Positions 1 to 5,108 of a stretch of DNA of 11,374 nucleotides are shown in pieces; the first letter of the stretch is position 1, and every line of letters begins with the position of its first letter. Under the pieces are notes generated by a model. That model ran no database searches, was not told where the DNA came from, and was given only the letters and a program-made list of their open reading frames with translations. The stretch comes from an uncultured Phycisphaerales bacterium (lineage in GTDB: Bacteria > Planctomycetota > Phycisphaerae > Phycisphaerales > SM1A02): contig CAMPIL010000083.1 in NCBI GenBank assembly GCA_946886375.1, positions 1-11,374 of the forward strand. The letters run 5' to 3'. A program made the position numbers and the translations under genes.

Positions 1-289
1 CAGGATCCCTGCCATGACGAGCTGCAGCCCCACCCACGGCAGCGCGCCCAAGTACGCAGGCCAGTACAAGGTCAATCCCATGGCGATGCTGCTCACCGCA
101 GCCCTCATGTTCGATTGGCTGGGCGAAAAGGAAGCCGCGCATAAACTCGAAGCCGCCGTCGCCCGCGTCACCAAGGAACGCAAAGTCGGCACGTACGATG
201 TCGGCCTGAAGAACTCCACGATTGAAGTCGCGGAAGAAGTCGCGCGGTACGCCGCCCCCGGAAGTCGCGTCGCGGTGGCGAGTTGTTGA
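1..289 (+). CDS. Isocitrate/isopropylmalate dehydrogenase family, C-terminal part only (5' end outside window)
   Basis: The frame is open from base 2 and ends at TGA 287-289. The readable protein contains HGSAPKYAGQYKVNP, the nucleotide-binding loop of the beta-decarboxylating dehydrogenase family, followed by the family's C-terminal helices and a TYDVG segment. Compared with E. coli isocitrate dehydrogenase from memory, the NADP-contacting Lys344, Tyr345, Val351 and Tyr391 have counterparts here, while Arg395 appears to be Leu. NADP-dependent isocitrate dehydrogenase is therefore more likely than isopropylmalate dehydrogenase, but this is not proven. The residues just before the loop read TSCSPTHG, where the family has FEPTHG or similar. 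A one-base slip in the C run at 28-31 would give ELQPTHG, so a frameshift or sequencing error is possible. The last residues (GSRVAVASC) look unconserved. A decayed copy of this 3' end lies at 1131-1231. Confidence 0.85.
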   Translation, partial: RIPAMTSCSPTHGSAPKYAGQYKVNPMAMLLTAALMFDWLGEKEAAHKLEAAVARVTKERKVGTYDVGLKNSTIEVAEEVARYAAPGSRVAVASC

Positions 290-298
290 GATCATCGC

Positions 299-411
299 CG
301 CTCGCGCGAAACCGCAAGCGTTGATGGGAGTGAACGGTGAAGTCCACGACGACTACCCTGCGCGAACGAATCACGCTTGCGGTATCGCGCTTGCATCTCG
401 TCGCTCCTCCC
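299..411. repeat. Left flank of the RAYT unit: inverted pair of REP-like palindromes
   Basis: The minus strand of 299-320 reads CGCTTGCG-gtttcg-CGCGAGCG, an 8-bp stem with one G-T pair and a 6-base loop. A second copy in forward orientation, ACGCTTGCGGTATCGCGC, is at 373-390, about 70 bp away. The same arrangement, with related sequence between the two palindromes, recurs at 1014-1126 on the other side of the transposase gene. Opposed REP pairs of this kind are called BIMEs, and REPs flanking a RAYT gene are typical of REP-producing loci. The assignment rests on the palindrome, the inverted arrangement and the adjacent RAYT; no genome-wide count was possible. Confidence 0.7.
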
Positions 412-424
412 TCGAAAATACCCC

Positions 425-1012
425 ATGGTCATCGGCTACCACCTCATCTTCACCGCGTACGGCTGGTGGTTGCCGAACGATCCGCGCGGCAGCACTTCGC
501 AACTCATTCGCCATGATGTCATCGCCCAACTCGGCGAACTCCATCACGGCCGCAAACGCATCCAACCCAGCAGCGCGGAAATCCGCGCGTTCTACGAGCG
601 CGCCAAGGATTCGCTCAAACACGAACTGCGCACGTTTGATGAACATCACCGCGCATTGATCGCCTGCGGTTTCGCGCGAGCGATCCGACTGCAGCGTTAC
701 ACCTGCTACGCATGCGCCGTCATGCCCGATCACGTTCACGTCCTCATCCGCAAGCATCGCGACAAAGCGGAAGAAATGATCGCGCATCTTCAGGAGAACA
801 GCCGGGCCGAGTTGCTTACATGCAGCGATTATCCAAAGGGTCATCCCGTCTGGGGCGGCCCGGGTTGGAAGGTCTATCTCGAAACTGCTGACGACATGGA
901 GCGAACGGTCCGCTACATCGAACGCAATCCGCTGCCGTACGGCTTGCCCCTGCAGCAGCATTCGTTCGTCACCGCATACGACGGCTGGGATCTAAGCGGC
1001 GCGGCACGATAA
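425..1012 (+). CDS. REP-associated tyrosine transposase (RAYT, IS200-like Y1 family)
   Basis: The 195-residue protein belongs to the IS200-like Y1/HUH single-strand transposase superfamily (Pfam Y1_Tnp). It opens with GYHLIFTAYGWWLPNDPRGS, typical of a RAYT subgroup. It carries the HUH metal-binding pair in AVMPDHVHVLI (His103 and His105) and the catalytic tyrosine in RYIERNP (Tyr164). It ends with the usual FVTAYDGW stretch, so it looks full length and intact. Such enzymes cut and move short REP palindromes in single-stranded form and rarely carry classical insertion-sequence ends. I chose ATG 425 because the first residues match the family N-terminus; upstream in-frame codons overlap the left REP flank. 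A perfect 12-base palindrome (1014-1025) lies 2 bp after the stop. Whether it is active cannot be told from sequence. Confidence 0.9.
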   Translation: MVIGYHLIFTAYGWWLPNDPRGSTSQLIRHDVIAQLGELHHGRKRIQPSSAEIRAFYERAKDSLKHELRTFDEHHRALIACGFARAIRLQRYTCYACAVMPDHVHVLIRKHRDKAEEMIAHLQENSRAELLTCSDYPKGHPVWGGPGWKVYLETADDMERTVRYIERNPLPYGLPLQQHSFVTAYDGWDLSGAAR

Positions 1013-1013
1013 A

Positions 1014-1126
1014 GCATCGCGATGCCGCAAGTATCATCGGGAACAAAGGATGCAAGCCGCGAGTAAGTTCCCCCATCACCGCAGCACGCTTGCGGTTTCG
1101 CGCGATGCTTTCTCTGAGACGCTCCT
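1014..1126. repeat. Right flank of the RAYT unit: inverted pair of REP-like palindromes
   Basis: On the minus strand, 1014-1032 reads ACTTGCGGCATCGCGATGC, containing a perfect 12-base palindrome. In forward orientation, 1086-1105 reads ACGCTTGCGGTTTCGCGCGA, which is an exact 20-base inverted match to 302-321. Spacing between the two members is about 72 bp, against 70 bp in the left flank. The bases between them also align loosely with the left flank (CCGCAAG..T.AT.GGGA..AA.GG.TG.AAG), so the two flanks look like diverged copies. A TATCAT hexamer at 1031-1036 could be a promoter -10 element, but no intact gene follows it. Confidence 0.65.
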
Positions 1127-1130
1127 GGGG

Positions 1131-1231
1131 TACGATATCGGCGCTAACAACTCGACTATGAAGTCGCGGAAGAGGTGGCGAAGTGCGCGGCCCTTGGAAA
1201 AAGTTCGCCAGTGATGGCGGGGGCGCGGTAA
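1131..1231 (+). pseudogene. Decayed fragment of a second dehydrogenase 3' end
   Basis: The DNA aligns with 194-289, the end of the first gene. Both contain TACGAT.TCGGC, AACTC.AC and the 15-base stretch TGAAGTCGCGGAAGA (223-237 and 1159-1173). Translated with one frameshift, the fragment reads YDIGANNST / EVAEEVAKCAALG against YDVGLKNST / EVAEEVARYAAPG, and it runs to TAA at 1229-1231. One base is missing relative to the intact copy near 1157. There is no trace of the upstream part of the gene. It is best explained as a remnant of a duplicated or recombined 3' end, perhaps linked to movement of the neighbouring RAYT unit. Many substitutions fall in third positions, which suggests the source was a diverged homologue or an old copy. 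Confidence 0.7.
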
Positions 1232-1284
1232 GCTGTAGTTGTGGCCCTTACCGTGGAAGTCGCCCGAGGAGTGACAAGGTACAA

Positions 1285-1650
1285 ATGGGAAAATCACACA
1301 ACGTGCTTCAGCGATTCTTGCTCAAGCATCCCCGGCCTGTTGGCGCTGCTTTTGCCGCTCTCGGAGCAGAATTGTGCTATCGCAGTCTCATTCGGCCGAT
1401 CCAGCTAGCGAACGCCGGCGCACCGGAGGTGAGGATTTCCGGACTGGAAATAACTTTGGCCCTAGTTTGTACCCTCACTGGGGTAGTCTACCTCGTTTTC
1501 GGAGTGCGTTTTGCACGAATCTTCCACCCCGCCGCCGACGAGTCGAAGCGGCCCGTAACCATCGTCGGCTTTGTGATAGGAATGGCAGCTATCGGGATCT
1601 ACATAGCGTTGTCACTCTATGCAAATAGCAAAGGTTATATATTCGATTGA
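1285..1650 (+). CDS. Small predicted inner-membrane protein, family unrecognised
   Basis: The protein is 121 residues with start ATG 1285 and an AAGG at 1276-1279 as a possible ribosome site. After a basic N-terminus (MGKSHNVLQRFLLKHPRP) come a weak hydrophobic stretch, VGAAFAALGAELCY, and two clear membrane segments. The first runs around residues 50-75 (ISGLEITLALVCTLTGVVYL) and the second around 92-115 (VTIVGFVIGMAAIGIYIALS). A short polar loop rich in charges (FHPAADESKRP) separates them. The frame stays open upstream to about 1183, but that part overlaps the dehydrogenase remnant and is not protein-like. The gene looks less GC-rich than its surroundings. No catalytic motif is seen and no function is assigned. 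It stands alone between repeats, so it may be recently arrived. Confidence 0.6.
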   Translation: MGKSHNVLQRFLLKHPRPVGAAFAALGAELCYRSLIRPIQLANAGAPEVRISGLEITLALVCTLTGVVYLVFGVRFARIFHPAADESKRPVTIVGFVIGMAAIGIYIALSLYANSKGYIFD

Positions 1651-1782
1651 TCAAATTGAATCGAACCATAAAGCTGCGACAATCATGGTGGTCAAGCGCG
1701 ATGAGGGCCGCCGGGGCGATCGAATGCCACCAAGAACATTCGTTGGCGCCATCGCGCAGCACCATTTTCTCGCGCGAATGTC

Positions 1783-2034
1783 TCTCGGCACAAATCCGAT
1801 ACACCTTTCCGTCCCCACAAGATGTATCGCGACACCCCGGATACATCTCTTCACCGCAGAAAGACGCATCGGCACGAGTCAGATACATCTTTGCGGTCCA
1901 GAATGATGTATCGGAAACGCTCCGATATTTCTTTCCCCCTCGAAAAGAGGTATCGGAACGGCGCGGATACGACCTTCTCTGGCGCAAAGAAGTATCGTGG
2001 GGAGGCGGATACGTCCTGGCACGTTGAAAATAGA
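1783..2034. repeat. Six-unit 42-bp tandem array with internal dyad symmetry
   Basis: The core GATAC (GATAT once) starts at 1798, 1840, 1882, 1924, 1966 and 2008, an exact 42-bp step with no indel although the units are diverged. Each unit also carries the inverted core GTATC about 15-20 bp before GATAC, so each can form a hairpin. The best are AGATGTATC/GATACATCT (1820-1828 with 1840-1848) and TATCGGA/TCCGATA (1909-1915 with 1921-1927). Read as protein, 42 bp is 14 codons. The forward frame gives units such as YRNGADTTFSGAKK, and the reverse frame gives YRSVSDTSFWTAKM, the same YRxxxDTSFxxxKx consensus. The forward frame is open from 1705 to 2235 with its first ATG at 1822; the reverse frame is open from about 2060 to 1589 with no ATG. 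I cannot tell whether either is translated. Positions 1651-1782 and 2035-2110 show no other recognisable feature. Confidence 0.85.
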
Positions 2035-2110
2035 CGATTTTACCTCGAAAAAGTGCTCATTCCGGGAGCGCGAGTGAAGTCGCGGCAGGGCCTCGCCGAT
2101 AAGACAAGCC

Positions 2111-2236
2111 GTCATTCCCGCGCCCCCCGGGGGGGGGGCGGCGGGAATCCAGTTTCGTGCAGCGTGCGTTGTGCGTTGCAGGGTCGTTCGGACGCACAGG
2201 GTGCGCTCGCTGGATGGCCGCCTTCGCGGGCATGAC
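2111..2236. mobile_element. MITE-like intergenic repeat element with GTCATTCCCGCG ends
   Basis: The left end GTCATTCCCGCG (2111-2122) and right end CGCGGGCATGAC (2225-2236) are inverted repeats with one mismatch. Inside, ATTCCCGC (2114-2121) pairs with GCGGGAAT (2141-2148), and ATCCAG (2147-2152) pairs with CTGGAT (2210-2215). The right end also has a small CCGC-cttc-GCGG hairpin. From memory, this layout matches a widespread family of non-coding repeats common in proteobacterial intergenic regions. The loop of the left hairpin is six C followed by ten G (2123-2138), itself self-complementary and prone to slippage. No coding gene is supported here. Confidence 0.7.
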
Positions 2237-2290
2237 GAATTGGCCCGCGTGTGCGGGCATGACAAACCGGCCCGCTTGCGCGGGCATGAT
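2226..2290. repeat. 27-bp tandem hairpin repeats (GCGGGCATGAC)
   Basis: GCGGGCATGAC occurs at 2226-2236 and 2253-2263, and as GCGGGCATGAT at 2280-2290, an exact 27-bp step. Between copies, GCCCGC pairs with the next GCGGGC across a 4-base loop (2243-2248 with 2253-2258; 2270-2275 with 2280-2285). The first copy is the right end of the preceding element, so the array looks like repeated amplification of that end. It stops 24 bp before the next start codon. Confidence 0.8.
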
Positions 2291-2314
2291 GGATGACAAG
2301 TGTGAGTAACAGCA

Positions 2315-3070
2315 ATGCCCGCAGACTTCTTTCCCAAACGTGAATCCGAGATTCTTGACTGGAGCCGCAACTTCAGCGCGAAGATCAATTCCTCGCAGGT
2401 GTATGGCGTGTCGCAGGCGATGGCCCGCGAATACGCAACGTTGCAGGAGACGTTTGCATCGCTTTATATCGCATCGCAAGACAACGGCAGACGCACGCCT
2501 TCCATCATCGCAGCGAAGAACACCGCGCGCATCGCGCTGGAGAAGGAAACGCGTTTGCTGGTGCGCATCGTTCGCGGCCAGAATTGCAGCGCGCAGCAGC
2601 GCATCGAACTCGGTGTGCCTTTGCGCAATCCCGGCGGGCAGCGCGGAAGGCACTGGACGCAATCGTTTCCGGAAGGGTCGGAGTTCGCGCCGCACCTGGG
2701 CGTCATGGAAGTCAAAGCGTTGCGCGTGCGGCTGCGATTGCGTGATCGCATGTCGCCGATGAATCTGTCGTTTCCCAAGGGTGTGATGGGTGCGACGAGT
2801 TTTTATGCGACGGGGGATTTGCCGCCTGCGTTGGATGATCCCGATGGGTGGAAGTTTCTCTGCAACACTTCGCGGACGGTATTTGATGTGGCGTTCGAAG
2901 GGCGGCCGCGATTGGCTGTTGTCGGCGGTCGGGTGAAGCCGGCGCCGGCGTTGCCTTCGTTTTCCAAGGTGTGGTTGTCCGCGTTCTGGATGAACGGCAG
3001 AGGGCAGCGAAGCGCATCGTGCGAGCCGGTGTACACGCATCTGGGATACGGCCTGGCCCTGGCGGCGTGA
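2315..3070 (+). CDS. Conserved hypothetical protein, helical N-terminus plus predicted beta-sandwich C-terminus
   Basis: The protein has 251 residues. It begins PADFFPKRESEILDWSRNF, followed by a helical region to about residue 95 (repeated Ala/Glu/Arg helices ending in RLLVRIVRGQ). Around residues 125-235 it is beta-rich, with VMEVKALRVRLRLRD, GATSFYATG, DGWKFLCNTSRTVFDVAF and KVWLSAFWMNGRGQ, and it ends with a THLGYG stretch. I recall this architecture as an uncharacterised family common in planctomycetes and verrucomicrobia; a fibronectin-III-like fold for the second half is plausible but inferred. There is no signal peptide or membrane segment. The start ATG 2315 has no clear Shine-Dalgarno sequence and lies just after the hairpin repeats, which may affect its expression. 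Function is unknown. Confidence 0.8.
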   Translation: MPADFFPKRESEILDWSRNFSAKINSSQVYGVSQAMAREYATLQETFASLYIASQDNGRRTPSIIAAKNTARIALEKETRLLVRIVRGQNCSAQQRIELGVPLRNPGGQRGRHWTQSFPEGSEFAPHLGVMEVKALRVRLRLRDRMSPMNLSFPKGVMGATSFYATGDLPPALDDPDGWKFLCNTSRTVFDVAFEGRPRLAVVGGRVKPAPALPSFSKVWLSAFWMNGRGQRSASCEPVYTHLGYGLALAA

Positions 3071-3089
3071 GTGAGACCCGCGGCAAGGA

Positions 3090-3120
3090 TTGCCGTGCTG
3101 ATTCAGAACTACTGTAGAAT
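3090..3120 (+). promoter_or_regulatory. Putative sigma-70-type promoter before the NTF2-like gene
   Basis: The -10-like TAGAAT is at 3115-3120, with a TTGCCG at 3090-3095 as a poor -35 and a 19-bp spacer. Transcription would begin near 3127, only about 7 bases before the chosen ATG at 3134. Confidence 0.4.
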
Positions 3121-3133
3121 GTGCAGCACACCC

Positions 3134-3508
3134 ATGCCCGCATCAACCACCATCGGCAGCGACGTTCATTTGATTCAACAGGTCTTGCACCGATATCTCA
3201 AAGGCGGGATATCAGGAACCAACGCTGACTTCAAACTTATCTTTCATCCGAACGCGACGATTCATGGCTACATCGGGCCGGACCTGTTCGGCGGGCCGAT
3301 CCAACTGCTCTACGATTGGCACCAGAACAATGGTCCTGCGACTGACCTCACGATGAAGATCGCATCGATCGATGTGGAAGACACGATTGCGACGGCACGC
3401 GTTGAACTTGACAACTGGACCGGCCATCGCTTCACCGACATGTTCACGCTGCTGAAGACCGGTGGCGAGTGGAAGATCATCAGCAAGGTGTTTCACCTGC
3501 ACGCGTGA
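3134..3508 (+). CDS. NTF2/SnoaL-like fold protein (putative lumazine-binding family, PF12893)
   Basis: The protein has 124 residues with start ATG 3134. The pattern fits the nuclear-transport-factor-2 superfamily. A helical start (DVHLIQQVLHRYLKGG) is followed by FKLIFHPNATIHGYIG, then a helix (FGGPIQLLYDWHQNN), and then strands IASIDVEDTIATARVELDNW, FTDMFTLLKTGGEWKIISKVFH. This order matches the group named putative lumazine-binding, close to DUF4440. Members are small cytosolic proteins, some catalytic and some binding; no substrate can be read here. An in-frame ATG at 3119 overlaps the likely -10 hexamer, so 3134 is preferred. The PrpD-like gene follows 55 bp downstream with its own promoter. 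Confidence 0.8.
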   Translation: MPASTTIGSDVHLIQQVLHRYLKGGISGTNADFKLIFHPNATIHGYIGPDLFGGPIQLLYDWHQNNGPATDLTMKIASIDVEDTIATARVELDNWTGHRFTDMFTLLKTGGEWKIISKVFHLHA

Positions 3509-3527
3509 ACGTGCGGTCATGGCGCGG

Positions 3528-3554
3528 TTGCGGTGAATCGCTTTGCGGTATCAT
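3528..3554 (+). promoter_or_regulatory. Putative promoter of the MmgE/PrpD-family gene with almost no leader
   Basis: TTGCGG (3528-3533) and TATCAT (3549-3554) are 15 bp apart. A start about 7 bases after the -10 would leave a leader of only some 3 bases before ATG 3564. No Shine-Dalgarno sequence is present, in line with leaderless or near-leaderless translation. Confidence 0.45.
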
Positions 3555-3563
3555 GCTCGCTCC

Positions 3564-5000
3564 ATGGCATCGCATGACACATCGAAAAAACACACCGACT
3601 TCGCTTCCTACAAACTCGCGCACTGGGCTGCGAACCTGAAGTACGAACAACTTTCTCCTGAGGCGATTCACGCAGCCAAACTGTTCCTGTTCGATTCGTT
3701 CGGCTGCGCGCTGGGCGGCTCACAGCAGCATGATGTCGAGATCATGCTCAAGCATTTCAAGGCGATGGGCGGCAAGCGAACCTGCACAACCTTTGTGGGG
3801 GGATGGAAGACCAATCCTGTTGATGCTGCGTTCATCAACGCGCTGATGATTCGCGCGATGGATTACAACGACATCTACTGGAAGGCTGATCCGTGCCACC
3901 CCAGCGACATCATTCCCGGCCCGCTGGCGATCTGCGAGATGAACGGATTGAGCGGCAAGGATCTGATCGTCGGCACGATCATCGCATACGAAATCGAAAT
4001 GCGGCTGTGCGAGTTCGGTGATCCCGGCATCCGCGAATATGGCTGGCATCACGCGACGTTGACGAGCATCGCAGCGCCGATCGCGGCTGGCGCGGCGCTT
4101 GGTCTGAGCGCGGAAGAGATTCAGCAGGCGATTGGCATCAGCGCATCGCCTTCGATGTGCCTGGGCGCGGTGACGGCGGGCAAACTGACGAACATGAAGA
4201 ACACCGTTGATCCGCTCGCGACGCGCAGCGGCGTGCAGGGCGCGCTGCTCGCGAAACTGGGCTACAGCGGTCCCGAGCATCTCATCGAAGGCAAGGAATC
4301 GCTCACGCACTGCTTCGGCAAGGCGCAGACCGCCCCCGGAAAATTGGCTCAATTCAACATGCCGATGCTGACCGACAACCTGCCTTGTTCGAAGAAGGAT
4401 CATTACAAGGTCATCGACTGCGGCATGAAGTCGTTTCCGATCGAGGCGCTCTCGCACGCTCCGCTCACCGCGATGATGAAGATCATCAAGCAGCACAAGA
4501 TCGATGCGGACCAGGTGGCGGAGATCAAGGTGGAAGTCATCGCCCGCGCTGCGGATATCCTCGGCGATCCTGCGAAATATCGTCCGACATCCAAGGAAAC
4601 GGCGGATCACTCGCTGCCGTATTCGCTCGCGGTGGGATTGGTGGATGGCATGGTGACGCCGTTGCAGTTCAAGGATGAGCGGATTCGCGACCCGAAACTT
4701 CCGGCGGTGATGGACAAGATCAAGGTGGTGCCGAATCAGGAGTTCGAGAAGTTGTTCCCGAAGTTCCAGCCCTCGCAGGTGACGATCACGCTGAATGATG
4801 GAAGCCGATTCACGCAGCGCGTCGATGTGCCCAAGGGCGACCCGCGCGATCCAATGACCGAGGACGAGATCGCGGTGAAGTTCAACGCGCTGGGGCAGGA
4901 CGTGGTGGGCAAGCGCAAGTGCGCATCGCTGCGCAAGATGATCATGTCGATCGAGAAGCAAAGGAAACTGGACAAGTTCTTCGAATTGATGACACGATAG
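3564..5000 (+). CDS. MmgE/PrpD family protein (2-methylcitrate dehydratase / cis-aconitate decarboxylase superfamily)
   Basis: The protein has 478 residues, the usual family length. The N-terminal helical domain includes LFDSFGCALGG and the active-site segment DYNDIYWKADPCHPSD (Asp100, Asp103, His112), equivalent to DFNDT...HPSD of PrpD and DFDDT...H of IRG1. GWHHATLTS supplies the second histidine pair (162-163). A lysine in LTNMKNTVDPLATRSG and a later KSFPIEALSH segment fit the remaining active-site positions. Family members dehydrate or decarboxylate tricarboxylates; the substrate here is not determined. An oddity is Ile104 where PrpD and IRG1 usually have Thr. The start at 3564 follows the promoter-like TATCAT and fits the family N-terminus; the frame extends to 3543 without protein-like sequence. 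The next gene encodes 3-hydroxyanthranilate dioxygenase, and a joint pathway is only a guess. Confidence 0.9.
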   Translation: MASHDTSKKHTDFASYKLAHWAANLKYEQLSPEAIHAAKLFLFDSFGCALGGSQQHDVEIMLKHFKAMGGKRTCTTFVGGWKTNPVDAAFINALMIRAMDYNDIYWKADPCHPSDIIPGPLAICEMNGLSGKDLIVGTIIAYEIEMRLCEFGDPGIREYGWHHATLTSIAAPIAAGAALGLSAEEIQQAIGISASPSMCLGAVTAGKLTNMKNTVDPLATRSGVQGALLAKLGYSGPEHLIEGKESLTHCFGKAQTAPGKLAQFNMPMLTDNLPCSKKDHYKVIDCGMKSFPIEALSHAPLTAMMKIIKQHKIDADQVAEIKVEVIARAADILGDPAKYRPTSKETADHSLPYSLAVGLVDGMVTPLQFKDERIRDPKLPAVMDKIKVVPNQEFEKLFPKFQPSQVTITLNDGSRFTQRVDVPKGDPRDPMTEDEIAVKFNALGQDVVGKRKCASLRKMIMSIEKQRKLDKFFELMTR

Positions 5001-5075
5001 TGCAGCGGCTTGCGGTCTTTTGAGGGGGGAGCGGGGGGAAGTGAAACGCTGGAGGTCGCGAAGCCGCACGCGACG

Positions 5076-5102
5076 TAGAATTGCGAAATCCATCATTGGA
5101 GG
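5076..5102 (+). promoter_or_regulatory. Putative -10 element and Shine-Dalgarno site of the dioxygenase gene
   Basis: TAGAAT lies at 5076-5081 and a strong GGAGG at 5098-5102, 6 bases before ATG 5109. No good -35 is visible. This is the clearest Shine-Dalgarno site in the window and fixes the start. Confidence 0.5.
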
Positions 5103-5108
5103 ATCGCC

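Noticed and set aside
371..961. A 196-codon minus-strand open frame over the transposase
   Set aside because: The plus strand has clear HUH and tyrosine motifs with normal family length, so the minus frame is a shadow.
1783..2034. CRISPR array
   Set aside because: The units are contiguous 42-bp diverged repeats with no constant-repeat/unique-spacer alternation, and no cas gene is present.
1822..2235. Calling the forward 14-residue-repeat frame as a gene
   Set aside because: The first ATG falls inside the second repeat unit, there is no ribosome site, the C-terminal third runs through the MITE-like element, and the reverse strand is equally open. It is kept as a repeat with the coding question left as a finding.
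2057..3040. A 327-codon minus-strand open frame
   Set aside because: It crosses the repeat elements and then runs antisense to the conserved hypothetical. Its composition is low in hydrophobic residues and no domain is visible.
5005..5067. GCGGCTT (5005-5011) and AAGCCGC (5061-5067) as a terminator after the PrpD-like gene
   Set aside because: The loop is about 49 bases with no U tract, so the pairing is probably incidental.
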